Source: Marinomonas alcarazii (GTDB lineage Bacteria; Pseudomonadota; Gammaproteobacteria; Pseudomonadales; Marinomonadaceae). From it: DNA of 64,000 nt. The translations under genes and the position numbers were made by a program. The stretch lies in contig NZ_QKLW01000008.1 of assembly GCF_003208215.1 (NCBI RefSeq), forward strand, positions 91,082-155,081, given 5' to 3'. Of this stretch, positions 50,151-59,534 are shown piece after piece. Numbering within the stretch: position 1 is the stretch's first letter; every line of letters begins with the position of its first letter. The notes beneath the pieces were generated by a model. The model saw only the letters and a list, made by a program, of their open reading frames with translations, was not told the DNA's origin and ran no database searches.

Positions 50151-50264
50151 TTATAAAAAATCAACAATGAGACTTCCTAAGACCCCACTAATCACACCTA
50201 CAAAAATAATTCTTAATAAAACCTTTAAAACCGATTTAAAAAAAATATTTTTTTTAATTCCCAA
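50151..50264 (-). CDS. Small hydrophobic peptide A of the island (candidate immunity protein)
   Basis: 37 codons from TTG at 50264 with GGAG six bases upstream. Begins with a basic stretch (MGIKKNIFFK), then one membrane helix rich in Val, Gly and Leu (IIFVGVISGVLGSLIVDFL). Ends 24 bases before the precursor start. Paralogous in layout to the ORF at 49650. Could protect the producer or assist export. No family recognised. Confidence 0.45.
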   Translation of the reverse strand: MGIKKNIFFKSVLKVLLRIIFVGVISGVLGSLIVDFL

Positions 50265-50348
50265 AGGTGACTCCAAAATAAAAAACTATATTTTCGTAAA
50301 AATATCACTAACACTAGTCATAAAGAATGTATTATTACAGACATAAAA

Positions 50349-50374
50349 TTAAAATAAAATCCTACAGATGTAGG
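50349..50374 (-). terminator. Weak terminator after the LuxR-type gene
   Basis: CCTAC-ATCT-GTAGG followed by ATTTTATTTTAATTTT on the minus strand, 17 bases after the stop. Short stem, good U-rich tail; would separate the regulator from the precursor genes. The 84 bases beyond it are AT-rich and may contain a precursor promoter (TATAGT near 50290). Confidence 0.45.
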
Positions 50375-50390
50375 GGGTTTAAAGTCGTCG

Positions 50391-50582
50391 TTATTTAAAA
50401 TATTCACCGTAATAAATTGATACCAGCTGCTGTCTAGATGAAACCCGCTTCTTTCGAAGCAGTGAGGAAATATGATCTCTCACTGTGAAATGACTGATAT
50501 TAAGCTCAGCAGCAATTTTTTTATTGCTTTTCCCCTCGGCTAAAATCTGTAGAACTTCCTTTTCCCGACTTGTTAAATTCAT
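50391..50582 (-). CDS. Stand-alone LuxR/GerE-type helix-turn-helix protein
   Basis: 63 residues, the whole length being one GerE DNA-binding domain: LTSREKEVLQILAEGKSNKKIAAELNIS with the recognition helix in HFTVRDHISSLLRKK. No receiver or sensor domain. Such minimal HTH proteins often control accessory loci. It lies 20 bases after the HlyD gene and just before the precursor region, so it probably regulates peptide production. Confidence 0.88.
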   Translation of the reverse strand: MNLTSREKEVLQILAEGKSNKKIAAELNISHFTVRDHISSLLRKKRVSSRQQLVSIYYGEYFK

Positions 50583-50602
50583 TATTTTCTCACTGATTCA
50601 AT

Positions 50603-51892
50603 TCAAATCTTTCGTACAACTGAATAAATAGGATCGAGTATCCATTCATAAATTCTGCGCGTATCCTGCTTAATATCGGCTTCAAGCTGCATACCTGGGA
50701 GTAAAGGCTGAGAATACCCATGATGCTGGGAGTTTATCGCCACAGTAACCTTATAAAAGTTCTGCGCTTGATTTTGCGTGACTACAGTATTCTGCAGAAT
50801 ACTAGCAATGTGTGTGGGGAGTTCTTGGAGTGAATATGGACTGCTGGCAATATTCATAATACGTCCTTGCGCCATGCCAAATTTCTGATATGGGTAGGCT
50901 GTGTAACGGAGCGAAACACTTTGATCAATGGCTATAAAACCCACTTGACTGGGAGTGATGTATAGGTCAGCTTGTAGCTTACTATTCTGGGGCACTAGAC
51001 TAGCCATTAAAGTATTGATCGTGACTTGCTGACCTGCTTGAATATTTAAACCTGTTACTTTTCCACTAAAAGGCGCTTGTATTATTTGCTTTGAGCGCAC
51101 AGTGTTCTCAGCTATTTCCTGCTGTAATAACGCCAATCTTTGTTCAGCGTCCGTCATCTGACGTTGATATTGCTCTTCTTGATCTTGGCGTTGAGCGATT
51201 AACTCTAAACGATTATTTTCTAAGCTACTTTGGCTACGTATGAGAGATTGCTTCTGGCTAGCTAAAACTAATAACTCTGCTTCTGCATTTTGTAATTCAA
51301 ATTCAGCAACATGCCTTTGATCATGTAGGACTCGCAAACGGTTAAGACTCTTTTCTGCTAGCCCCTCTCTTCGCTCTAACAAATCAATTTCAACGTCAAA
51401 TTGCGATTTTTCCAATTCCATCGAAGAAAGGCGAAGTGCGAATAATTTTTTCTGGCGAGCAAATCTGACTTTGGCCTGTTCTTTGTCTTGTTTTATTAAA
51501 GACTCTCGCAGTGCCAGCGTTTCCGCTAAAAGGTTTTGTAATTCACCGATACTGGAAACTCGCTCATCAGCGACTGTGAATAAGGGATCACCAGCGTTAA
51601 CAAACTGACCTTCTCTGACCTTTACCTCTTCGACTTGGCCCTGTACTGGAGCTAGAATTCTAAGCACACCCTGACTTGGAACTAGAATACCCGGAGCCCT
51701 CACCTTTTGAGTATGAATACCAAAGAGTACAAATGCTATTACAAGAATAACGAGCAAAACTGCAACGAGTACAACCCATACATAGTTTGCAGGCTGATGA
51801 ATAAGCACTTGCCCCATATGAGAGCGCTGCTTCTCATGTAAGACTTCTTGCCTAAATAGAGAAGAGTTTGGTTGGCGATTTGTTTTATCCAT
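50603..51892 (-). CDS. HlyD/CvaA-family membrane-fusion protein for peptide export
   Basis: 429 residues. Cytoplasmic start, one membrane helix (about 37-60), a split lipoyl domain (about 75-110 and 275-310), a long coiled-coil hairpin (about 115-265) and a C-terminal beta-barrel. This is the CvaA/HlyD adaptor architecture that links the C39 exporter to TolC. First gene of the minus-strand island; the exporter lies about 2.4 kb downstream with the peptide genes between. Confidence 0.92.
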   Translation of the reverse strand: MDKTNRQPNSSLFRQEVLHEKQRSHMGQVLIHQPANYVWVVLVAVLLVILVIAFVLFGIHTQKVRAPGILVPSQGVLRILAPVQGQVEEVKVREGQFVNAGDPLFTVADERVSSIGELQNLLAETLALRESLIKQDKEQAKVRFARQKKLFALRLSSMELEKSQFDVEIDLLERREGLAEKSLNRLRVLHDQRHVAEFELQNAEAELLVLASQKQSLIRSQSSLENNRLELIAQRQDQEEQYQRQMTDAEQRLALLQQEIAENTVRSKQIIQAPFSGKVTGLNIQAGQQVTINTLMASLVPQNSKLQADLYITPSQVGFIAIDQSVSLRYTAYPYQKFGMAQGRIMNIASSPYSLQELPTHIASILQNTVVTQNQAQNFYKVTVAINSQHHGYSQPLLPGMQLEADIKQDTRRIYEWILDPIYSVVRKI

Positions 51893-51995
51893 AAATACAA
51901 TTTACTAATGACATCCTATCAATTTTGATAGTTTTACATAAATATAATGGTAATAAAACCCATTATCATTAAGTTCATCATCTCGCATACTGGCG

Positions 51996-52177
51996 CAAAA
52001 CCAAGTTCGTCCTATCGAAAATTATTGAATGGCGATGGTTTCTTTGACGGTGACCTACACTTTCAAGGTAATGCTCAAGCCCTAATGACAAGGCATAGAA
52101 TAATTTTAACTGGGAAGAGTAGAACGCTTCGGCACCTTGATTGATCGCGCTGAAGCTAAGTTGAGAATCCTTGAAAA
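51996..52177 (+). pseudogene. Decayed second copy of ubiJ with internal deletion
   Basis: Two blocks match ubiJ at 42635-43273. The first (51996-52117) encodes PSSSYRKLLNGDGFFDGDLHFQGNAQALM, against PSAAYRKLLEGDGFFDGDLRIQGNAQALM in ubiJ. The second (52118-52177) encodes ERFGTLIDRAEAKLRILEK, against the UbiJ C-terminus. About 180 bases between the blocks are deleted and the 5' part is missing. Same strand as the intact copy; nucleotide identity is visibly less than 100 percent, so the copies diverged or came from different lineages. Confidence 0.88.
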
Positions 52178-52181
52178 AAGA

Positions 52182-52214
52182 AAAAGTCAGGCTAACTAAG
52201 TTAGCCTGACTTTT
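52182..52214. terminator. Strong terminator between the ubiJ remnant and the PAS gene
   Basis: AAAAGTCAGGCTAAC-TAA-GTTAGCCTGACTTTT: 15-base perfect stem with A/T ends, usable in both directions; 18 bases beyond the stop of the minus-strand gene. Confidence 0.88.
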
Positions 52215-52231
52215 GATTCTTCACTCAGAAC

Positions 52232-53974
52232 TTAGTTGTCTATCTTCTTCAGTAGCTCAGCAAGCTCATCCACTTTTGAGAGCGTATCACTCACTAAACC
52301 GTCAATTTGATTACTTGAATTCTTAGAGTTAGCAGCCAGAGATCGCACTTCGTCAGCAACGACAGCAAAACCTCGCCCCATCTCTCCTGCTCTCGCGGCT
52401 TCAATAGCCGCATTTAGAGCCAGTAGGTTAGTTTGCTCAGAAATGCCGTTGATGGTGCTAACCATCTCACTGATTTTATTACTCACCGCAACCACTTCAG
52501 ACATTGCTTCTTGAGTTTTGATAACCGTCAATTTGCGATCTGTAATATCAATACCAAAATAAACATATTGGGTTACTTCACCCTTAAAGTTTCGCAAAAC
52601 ACATAATTTGGCATCGATACTGAGTACCTCGCCATTACTCTTTATATCCGTCTGTAAACTTAAACTACCCTTTTTGTTTAGCTCTGATTTCTGGTTGTCC
52701 GTTAATCTGTTCATGATATACAAACCAAAATCTGCGGCTTTCATGAGACCTTGAAGTTTGCTCTCTATCAGGGTATTCGCTTTGATTAGGGAGAATTTCG
52801 TATCAAGCTCAATCATTACCAACGCTTCACTAATGGCATCTAGCTTGCGTGTAAAATCCAGCGCCATTTGCTTAACTTGGGTAATATTTGCTTGCACGGA
52901 AATAAAGTTTTTAACGTTTCCTTCATCATCAAATACTGGGTTAATTGAAAGAGAAACCCAATACGGATCACCACTCTTAGCGTAGTTAAGGATTTCATCG
53001 TAAAAAGGCTCTTTTTTAGCAATATGGCGGCGTATATTGTCTACTGTTGCAGGATTAGTTTCATGACCTTGTAAAATAGTCCCTGGCTTTTTGCCACGAA
53101 CTTCATCCATTTCATAGCCAGTTAAACGTTCGAACCCTTGGTTAACATATTCAATCAAACCTGAAGCATTAGTAATAATAACGGCGTTATCGGTCTCATT
53201 TGCCACCAAGGACAACATTTCTCGCTCAGCTCGTTGTTTAACTTCTTCGGTAACGTCTTTGACAAAAGCCGTGTACAACGTACCTTCATCAAGCTCAATC
53301 TTTGATAGCGATAATTGCCCCCAGACCACCTGCTTATCTTTGCGTTCGATTTTAATTTCTCGGCTAGTGCCAACAATTTTATCGACACCTGTACGGCGGT
53401 TTCGATCAATTAATTCGTCATGCTGGGATTGTATTGCGGCAGGCACAAGCATTTTAACATTATTGCCAATCACTTCCTCTTTCGTATAACCCCAAAGTTT
53501 CTCAGCGGCTTTATTGTATAACGTCACACAGTTTTTTAAGTCAATACAGACAACCGCGTCTAATGCTTGTTCTAGCGTTTGCCTTGTTATCTCTTGTTCA
53601 CGTCGTTCATTGGTGACTTCTCTAACAAATGCCGTGTAATGTTTCTGTTTACCCACCAGCACCTGAGATAAAGATAATTGCACCCAAACTCTTACGCCGT
53701 CTTTTCTTTGTAGTTGTACTTCTCGGGAACTGCCGACAATTTTATCATCGCCAGAGTCTCTATGGTGTTGAACATACCCATCATGATTTGCTCTTAGTTC
53801 ATGAGGTATAAGCATCGCTACATTTTGCCCAATCACTTCCTTACGGCTATAACCCCACAGTTTCTCTGCAGCGGGGTTAAAAAAAGTCACCGTATTTTTC
53901 GTATCGATTGTAATGACCGCAATAATACTCTGCTCTAGCGCTTGTTTTTCACTACTATTTGCAAACAACCCCAT
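52232..53974 (-). CDS. Soluble multi-PAS methyl-accepting chemotaxis-type transducer
   Basis: 580 residues without membrane segments. Four PAS domains in row (about 8-118, 130-240, 250-362, 372-478). The first two are close duplicates (both contain AAEKLWGY and KDxxxVW.QLSLS); the third has the [12 protein letters not shown] motif of redox or haem PAS domains. The C-terminal 100 residues carry the chemoreceptor hairpin tip ([32 protein letters not shown]), but the signalling domain is short, with no long methylation helices. Probably senses an internal redox or small-molecule cue and couples to CheA/CheW; ligand unknown. Confidence 0.86.
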   Translation of the reverse strand: MGLFANSSEKQALEQSIIAVITIDTKNTVTFFNPAAEKLWGYSRKEVIGQNVAMLIPHELRANHDGYVQHHRDSGDDKIVGSSREVQLQRKDGVRVWVQLSLSQVLVGKQKHYTAFVREVTNERREQEITRQTLEQALDAVVCIDLKNCVTLYNKAAEKLWGYTKEEVIGNNVKMLVPAAIQSQHDELIDRNRRTGVDKIVGTSREIKIERKDKQVVWGQLSLSKIELDEGTLYTAFVKDVTEEVKQRAEREMLSLVANETDNAVIITNASGLIEYVNQGFERLTGYEMDEVRGKKPGTILQGHETNPATVDNIRRHIAKKEPFYDEILNYAKSGDPYWVSLSINPVFDDEGNVKNFISVQANITQVKQMALDFTRKLDAISEALVMIELDTKFSLIKANTLIESKLQGLMKAADFGLYIMNRLTDNQKSELNKKGSLSLQTDIKSNGEVLSIDAKLCVLRNFKGEVTQYVYFGIDITDRKLTVIKTQEAMSEVVAVSNKISEMVSTINGISEQTNLLALNAAIEAARAGEMGRGFAVVADEVRSLAANSKNSSNQIDGLVSDTLSKVDELAELLKKIDN

Positions 53975-54164
53975 ATACCCACCTACTAAAATCCATCATT
54001 AAAAACATAAAATGCAAACAAATTTAATAGTAGTCGTTTAATAACAAATAGCATGTTAAGCAATGTAGTTTTTTTATAAGAAGCTAAAGCATATCGTGAT
54101 TTTATTTAAACACACCAAAACGAAGCTCAATGGATTATCATAGGAAAACACGTTCTTTTCCCTT

Positions 54165-55034
54165 TCATTTATCGCTGGATTTTGCCCGACTAAAGTAAAC
54201 CCCAAGAATCGTAATCACAAAACCGATAATCTGAACCGCTGTCATGGACTCACTAAATAAAAAATAACTTTCTAGTGCCGCTAGCGGGGGCGCTAATAAC
54301 AACATAGTGGAAACTTGTGATGCTCGGACTTTTCTTAATAACCACACCATTAAGAAAACACCACCGCCAGATAACACCAGCACACCCCAAATTACTAATA
54401 AGAAAGATTCCAGCTGCACGACAAACAACGTCTCACCGAGTAACAGCATAAAGCCAATCGAGACGACACTCGCAGCGAGGTTTTGAATCGCCATGGAACT
54501 GAAAATATCAGACGATGAGATGGACATCTTTTGATAGGTCACACCAAGAGACAAGGTAAATATCGCTGCACACGCTAAGGCAAACGTCAGCAAAGTCACG
54601 CCGCCATGACTCATATCCAGCTCTAGCGCGGGACTGATTACTAACACTAGCCCAACAATACCAACCAACATGCCGATTACGCCTTTCAGAGAGGTTTTCT
54701 CTTTGATCAACAAGAAGGCAAGCAAAGTCACCAATGCAGGCTGCAACGCCCCAATTAAGGCCATAACGCCAGCGGGCAAGCCTTTTGCAATGGCCACATA
54801 GGCAAAGCCCAAGTAAAAACCATTCATCAACATACCCGCAATAATGTGCTTGGGAAGCTCATTCCACATTGGAAAGCGCCGACGCTGCCCTAGGGCAATA
54901 GCAAGAAATAACAAACCCGACAAAACGAAACGGATACTCAAAAAAACGTTAGGATCAATCAGACCGACGATGAGTTTGCCCGTAATAAAACCAGTTGACC
55001 AAATCAGTACTAAAAGCACATATAAAAATGCCAT
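54165..55034 (-). CDS. EamA (DMT superfamily) transporter
   Basis: 289 residues with ten predicted membrane helices in two EamA repeats. The N-terminal VLIWSTGFITGKL and the helix-4 motif PAGVMALIGALQPALVTLLA are typical of the DME group (RhaT/YdcZ-like) that exports amino acids or other metabolites. Substrate unknown. Lies 23 bases downstream of the asparaginase gene and may be cotranscribed, perhaps exporting aspartate-related metabolites; this is only suggested by position. Confidence 0.88.
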   Translation of the reverse strand: MAFLYVLLVLIWSTGFITGKLIVGLIDPNVFLSIRFVLSGLLFLAIALGQRRRFPMWNELPKHIIAGMLMNGFYLGFAYVAIAKGLPAGVMALIGALQPALVTLLAFLLIKEKTSLKGVIGMLVGIVGLVLVISPALELDMSHGGVTLLTFALACAAIFTLSLGVTYQKMSISSSDIFSSMAIQNLAASVVSIGFMLLLGETLFVVQLESFLLVIWGVLVLSGGGVFLMVWLLRKVRASQVSTMLLLAPPLAALESYFLFSESMTAVQIIGFVITILGVYFSRAKSSDK

Positions 55035-55057
55035 GCAAAATCCCTTTTCGCTTTTCT

Positions 55058-56026
55058 TTATACGAAGCTGTGTTTAATTTCTTCGCTCGACAGACCCAAC
55101 CCTATCAAAAAACTCAACTTAACAAACGCGGCTTCATAGGTTATGTCTTGCCCAGAAACCACTCCTGCCTTAACCAAAGCTGATCCTGCAGCATAAGCTC
55201 CAGCCGCCACACTACCTGCGCCACATTGGCTCACATTCACAATGACCACACCGCGCTCTGTGGCCGTGCTCAACAGTGCTAGCAGAGCTGGGTCCTTATC
55301 CGGAGCGTTGCCTGCACCATAGCTTAATAGCACAGCACCTTTTACCTGGTCGTTAAGCAAGCCTTGCCAGTGCGCAACCTGAACCCCAGGAAACACCGGC
55401 AAAATAGTCACAGCGCCCTCTTCCATCTCTGGGATTTGAATGACCACTGGCTTTTGCGCACTCTCATTAGATCCCCAACGCCAATCAATGCCTAATACAC
55501 CGCGCTCTGGGCAGTTCGGAGAACTGAAAGCTTGCCAGTCACTGGTGTGCGCTTTATGGGCGCGATCACCTTCTATCAAGCGTCCTGCAAAAAACAAGAA
55601 GACACCTTGCACGCCTTCCTCACACGCTGAAATCGCACCCATCACATTAATCATTGCATCGGTGCGCACTTTATACATAGGTACTTGCGAGCCAGTCACG
55701 ATAATGGGTTTATTACTGTGAGCAAACATAAAAGACAACGCCGCCGATGTGTACGCCATTGTGTCAGTGCCATGCAGCACGATAAAGGCATCGAAATCAT
55801 GCCATTTGCTTTCAATATCACGGGCAATGGTTTGCCAGTCTTTCGGCGTCGCATTGGATGAATCGATCAAAGTTGGATAACTGGCAATCACAAAGTCGTG
55901 GGCAAGCTCATCGGATGCGTTTAAGTGTTGAGCTAGATGGTCAGCAAATGCCGCATCGGGTACTAAGCCTTGATCCGAAGGCACCATACCAATCGTGCCG
56001 CCTGTATAGGCAATATAAATCTTCAT
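55058..56026 (-). CDS. ansA: L-asparaginase, type I (cytoplasmic)
   Basis: 322 residues, no signal peptide. Hydrolyses asparagine to aspartate and ammonia. The two active-site motifs are YTGGTIGM (Thr about 10) and VLHGTDTMAYT (about 87-97, with the second catalytic Thr). Cytoplasmic form, distinct from the periplasmic high-affinity enzyme AnsB. Upstream of the EamA gene on the same strand. Confidence 0.9.
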   Translation of the reverse strand: MKIYIAYTGGTIGMVPSDQGLVPDAAFADHLAQHLNASDELAHDFVIASYPTLIDSSNATPKDWQTIARDIESKWHDFDAFIVLHGTDTMAYTSAALSFMFAHSNKPIIVTGSQVPMYKVRTDAMINVMGAISACEEGVQGVFLFFAGRLIEGDRAHKAHTSDWQAFSSPNCPERGVLGIDWRWGSNESAQKPVVIQIPEMEEGAVTILPVFPGVQVAHWQGLLNDQVKGAVLLSYGAGNAPDKDPALLALLSTATERGVVIVNVSQCGAGSVAAGAYAAGSALVKAGVVSGQDITYEAAFVKLSFLIGLGLSSEEIKHSFV

Positions 56027-56093
56027 CTGCTGATTCTTCCTCTTTGTTAATCCTCTTTTATGTGCGGATTATGTCACTTAAGATTAAAAATAC

Positions 56094-56126
56094 AAAAGGC
56101 GCTAATCCACTAGAAAAGCGCCTTTT
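56094..56126 (-). terminator. Terminator of argS
   Basis: AAAAGGCGCT-N11-AAGCGCCTTTT hairpin with T-rich ends, 34 bases past the argS stop. Confidence 0.85.
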
Positions 56127-56160
56127 ATTATCTTCATTAAAACAGAACGATAGAGAGATT

Positions 56161-57894
56161 TTACATACGCTCTAGTGTTTCAATCCCTAGCAAAGATAAG
56201 CCAAGCTTCAGTGTAGAAGCGGTATTCAACGCCAATTGTAAACGACTATGCTTCACGTCGTCTTCGGCATTCAAAATTGGGCAAGCTTCGTAGAAAGTCA
56301 TAAAGGTACCGGCTAAATCGTACAAGTAAGAGCACAAGAAGTGTGGCATACCATCGTTCGCGACTTGTTGAATAGCTTCTTCGAACTGACACAATTTCAT
56401 CGCCAAGGCTCGCTCTTGCGGCTCTTCAACAGAAATATCACCTGTCAGGCTCGCTAGATCGATCTCAGAACGTTTAACAATACTTGCCACTCGTGAATAA
56501 GCGTACAACAAGTAAGGCGCTGTGTTGCCTTCAAAGCTCAACATGCTGTCCCAATTGAAGACGTAATCACTGGTACGGTTTTTCGACAAATCCGCGTATT
56601 TCACCGACGCAATACCGACCACACGACCAATGTTACGAAGTTCTTCTTCACTCATTTCTGGGTTCTTCGACGCCACCAATTGGTAAGCACGTTCCTGCGC
56701 TTCTTCCAATAAAGATGACAATTTCGCTACGCCACCAGAACGAGTTTTGAAGGGTTTGCCATCGCTGCCCATCACGGTGCCAAACGGCATGTGTTCCAAT
56801 TGTGTTTCTGGTTTCACAAAGCCGGCTTTACGAGACAAAGTGAAGATCTGTTGGAAATGCAAAGACTGGCGAGCATCAACGAAATACAACACACGATTAG
56901 CATTCAACGTATGCTGACGGAAGCGCACGGCCGCCAAATCAGTGGTGGCATACAAGAAACCGCCACCAGTTTTCTGAACGATAACAGGCGTAATTTCGCC
57001 TTCTTTATTGGCAAACTCTTCCATGAATACACACTGTGCACCGTTGGATTCTTGCAGCATACCTTGTTCTTTCAGCTCGTTAACAACATTCGCTAAATCA
57101 TCGTTATAAGCACTTTCTGGCATCACGTGTTGGCGTTCCAAAGACACGCCGAGCATCTTATAAGTCTCTTCACAGTGCGTAAGAGAGATATTGATAAACT
57201 CATCCCAAAGCGCCAAACACTCTTCATCACCAGATTGAAGGGCAACAACTAACTCACGAGAGCGAGTAGCGAAGGCTTCATCTTCATCGAAACAGGTTTT
57301 CGCCGCGCGATAAAAGCTTTCCAAGTCCGACAAGGCCATGCTGATCTTAGCGTCTTGTGCTCGCAAACGCTCCATGTACGCCAACAACATACCAAACTGA
57401 GTTCCCCAGTCACCCACGTGATTTTGGCGAACCACGTGATGGCCTAAAAACTCCAATGTACGAACAACAGCATCACCAATAACCGTTGAACGAAGATGAC
57501 CAACGTGCATTTCTTTGGCAAGGTTTGGCGAAGAGTAATCAACAACAACAGTTTCTGGCGCTTCTACCACTGGAATATCTAAACGCTCGCTGGTGCGTAA
57601 TTGCTTCAGCTCAGCACCTAGCCACGCATTTTTCAGGAAAATGTTAATGAACCCTGGTCCTGCAATCTCGACCTTATCGGTAAGGTCAGAGAGATCTAAC
57701 TTATCCAAAGTGGCTTGAGCGAAGTCACGCGGGTTCATTTTCAGCGCCTTAGCTGCCCCCATAATGCCGTTGGCTTGGTAATCACCAAATTGAATTTTTG
57801 CCGACTGGCGAACTAACGCTTGCGCAGTATCAGGTGCGCCAGCCGCAACCATAGCCGCTTGAATGCGCTGATTTAGAAGAGTTTGAATATTCAC
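56161..57894 (-). CDS. argS: Arginyl-tRNA synthetase
   Basis: 577 residues. Class I synthetase: N-terminal Add1 domain, HIGH-type motif HVGHLRST (about 117-124), catalytic Rossmann core, and C-terminal DALR anticodon-binding domain (about 455-577). The KMSKS motif is degenerate, as in most ArgRS. Ligates Arg to its tRNA. ATG start; the region upstream holds a long hairpin shared with ilvA. Confidence 0.96.
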   Translation of the reverse strand: MNIQTLLNQRIQAAMVAAGAPDTAQALVRQSAKIQFGDYQANGIMGAAKALKMNPRDFAQATLDKLDLSDLTDKVEIAGPGFINIFLKNAWLGAELKQLRTSERLDIPVVEAPETVVVDYSSPNLAKEMHVGHLRSTVIGDAVVRTLEFLGHHVVRQNHVGDWGTQFGMLLAYMERLRAQDAKISMALSDLESFYRAAKTCFDEDEAFATRSRELVVALQSGDEECLALWDEFINISLTHCEETYKMLGVSLERQHVMPESAYNDDLANVVNELKEQGMLQESNGAQCVFMEEFANKEGEITPVIVQKTGGGFLYATTDLAAVRFRQHTLNANRVLYFVDARQSLHFQQIFTLSRKAGFVKPETQLEHMPFGTVMGSDGKPFKTRSGGVAKLSSLLEEAQERAYQLVASKNPEMSEEELRNIGRVVGIASVKYADLSKNRTSDYVFNWDSMLSFEGNTAPYLLYAYSRVASIVKRSEIDLASLTGDISVEEPQERALAMKLCQFEEAIQQVANDGMPHFLCSYLYDLAGTFMTFYEACPILNAEDDVKHSRLQLALNTASTLKLGLSLLGIETLERM

Positions 57895-57952
57895 AAGGGA
57901 GACCTTTAAACAGTATATATGCCGCTAGTGATGGCGACACATCAGAATCACA

Positions 57953-57984
57953 CAGCCCTCTGACTGGTGACAGTCAGAGGGCTG
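57953..57984. other. Strong hairpin between argS and ilvA
   Basis: CAGCCCTCTGACT-N6-AGTCAGAGGGCTG: 13-base perfect stem with six-base loop, 44 bases past the ilvA stop. No U-run on the minus strand, so it is a possible factor-dependent terminator or 3'-end stabiliser. Confidence 0.6.
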
Positions 57985-58028
57985 AATTCAAAAAAACGTT
58001 GCGCTAATGATAACCGATTTTCACGCTT

Positions 58029-59534
58029 TTAGCGAAAGAACAGCTTACAGGCTTCGTTGTTATTTTCGTCTTGATACGGATAGCCCAACTCATCTAAAAA
58101 TTGCGTCACATCTGTTTCTTCACCTACCGCTTGTAATCCCACCAGTACTCGGCCATAAGCATCACCATGATTACGATAATGGAACATGGAAATATTCCAT
58201 TGTCCGCCTAGAGTGTTCAAAAACTTCAGCAAAGCACCAGGACGCTCAGGAAATTCGAAGCTGTACAACAACTCCCCTTTATCGCTGCGTAAATGCCCAC
58301 CGATCATATGACGCACATGCACTTTGGCGGTTTCATCGTCGGTTAGGTCGACTATTCCATAGTCTTTCAGGTCTTCCAGTAATTCTTTACGGCTGTGTGG
58401 GCTTCCGCCCAAAGCAACGCCAACAAAAATAACGGCTTGCTGGTCATCTCCATAACGGTAATTGAACTCAGTGATGTTACGCCCCACCAAGGCTTGGCAA
58501 AAATCTTTAAAGCTACCAGGTTGCTCTGGGATTTTTACCGCAATGATGGCTTCACGCTTTTCACCCAACTCCGCCCGCTCAGACACGTGACGGAGGCGGT
58601 CAAAGTTCACATTCGCACCGCTGTTAATGGCGATTAACGTTTGGCCTTTCGCGTCTTCTCGCTCGATGTATTTTTTCAAACCTGCCAAAGCACACGCACC
58701 TGCAGGTTCTGTAATCGCACGAGTATCATCGTAAATATCTTTAATCGCGGCACACATTTCATCCGTCGTCACTGTGATGACTTCATCGACAGTATCTTTG
58801 GCGATAGCAAAAGTATTTTGACCAATTTCCGCCACTGCCACACCTTCTGCGAAAATGCCTACAGTAGGCAGGCGTGTAGGCTGACCCTTTTCCATAGCAA
58901 TTTTCAAACAAGCAGCGTCTTCTGGCTCAACACCGATGATTTTAATATCAGGGCGCAAATATTTTACATATGCCGCAACACCTGCAATCAAACCGCCACC
59001 GCCAACAGGAATGAAGATAGCGTCGATATTGCCTTCATGCTGATGCAGAATTTCCATGCCAATCGTACCTTGGCCTGCAATGGTGTCTAAATCATCAAAT
59101 GGATGAACATAAACTTGGCCTGTTTGCTCCATAATTTCGCGAGACTTAGCCGACGCTTCATCAAAGGCATCACCGAACAACACAACCTCTGCGCCATGAT
59201 TTCTTACCGCGCTAACTTTTACTTCTGGCGTAGTTGCAGGCATTACTATAGTGGCGTGAATCCCTAATTTCTTCGCCGCCAATGCCAAACCTTGGGCATG
59301 GTTACCTGCTGAAGCCGCAATCACACCACGAGCACGTTCTTCTGGCGTTAACTGACAAATCTTGTTGTATGCCCCACGAATTTTGAAAGAGAAAACTGGC
59401 TGTAAATCTTCTCGTTTCAAAATAATCTCGTTGCCCAATCGGTTAGACAATTGATTGGCTCGAGACAGTGGTGTTTCTACAGCAACGTCATAAACGCGTG
59501 CCTGTAGAATTTTTTTAATCATGGTATGAGGCAT
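58029..59534 (-). CDS. ilvA: Threonine ammonia-lyase, biosynthetic
   Basis: 501 residues from ATG at 59534 (AGGAAGCACT before it); the open frame reaches 59567 without a ribosome site. PLP enzyme that makes 2-oxobutyrate for isoleucine synthesis. PLP lysine in FSFKIRGAYNK (about 53), phosphate-binding loop GGGGLIAG, catalytic domain to about 320, then two ACT-like regulatory domains (about 330-500) that bind isoleucine and valine. Divergent from rpiA, as in many gammaproteobacteria. Confidence 0.95.
   Translation of the reverse strand: MPHTMIKKILQARVYDVAVETPLSRANQLSNRLGNEIILKREDLQPVFSFKIRGAYNKICQLTPEERARGVIAASAGNHAQGLALAAKKLGIHATIVMPATTPEVKVSAVRNHGAEVVLFGDAFDEASAKSREIMEQTGQVYVHPFDDLDTIAGQGTIGMEILHQHEGNIDAIFIPVGGGGLIAGVAAYVKYLRPDIKIIGVEPEDAACLKIAMEKGQPTRLPTVGIFAEGVAVAEIGQNTFAIAKDTVDEVITVTTDEMCAAIKDIYDDTRAITEPAGACALAGLKKYIEREDAKGQTLIAINSGANVNFDRLRHVSERAELGEKREAIIAVKIPEQPGSFKDFCQALVGRNITEFNYRYGDDQQAVIFVGVALGGSPHSRKELLEDLKDYGIVDLTDDETAKVHVRHMIGGHLRSDKGELLYSFEFPERPGALLKFLNTLGGQWNISMFHYRNHGDAYGRVLVGLQAVGEETDVTQFLDELGYPYQDENNNEACKLFFR

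Larger units (their letters stand above)
51893..52231. other. Right boundary of the peptide island
   Basis: No intact gene. It contains the promoter side of the HlyD gene (AT-rich), the ubiJ remnant (51996-52177) and the terminator of the PAS/chemotaxis gene (52182-52214). No integrase, tRNA or IS end is seen. Confidence 0.6.

Noticed and set aside
50265..50390. Riboswitch or structured leader upstream of the precursor genes
   Set aside because: Very AT-rich with only a short terminator-like hairpin; no conserved fold recognised.
51947..52144. 65-codon plus-strand ORF as a new small protein
   Set aside because: Its core is the ubiJ fragment; the frame is truncated and followed by an internal deletion, so it is treated as part of the pseudogene.
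43260..52231. Prophage or integrative element as the source of the peptide island
   Set aside because: No integrase, phage structural gene, tRNA target or IS end is visible; the ubiJ duplication better explains the boundaries.
57953..57984. Classical intrinsic terminator for ilvA
   Set aside because: The stem is strong but no U-run follows on the minus strand; recorded only as a hairpin.
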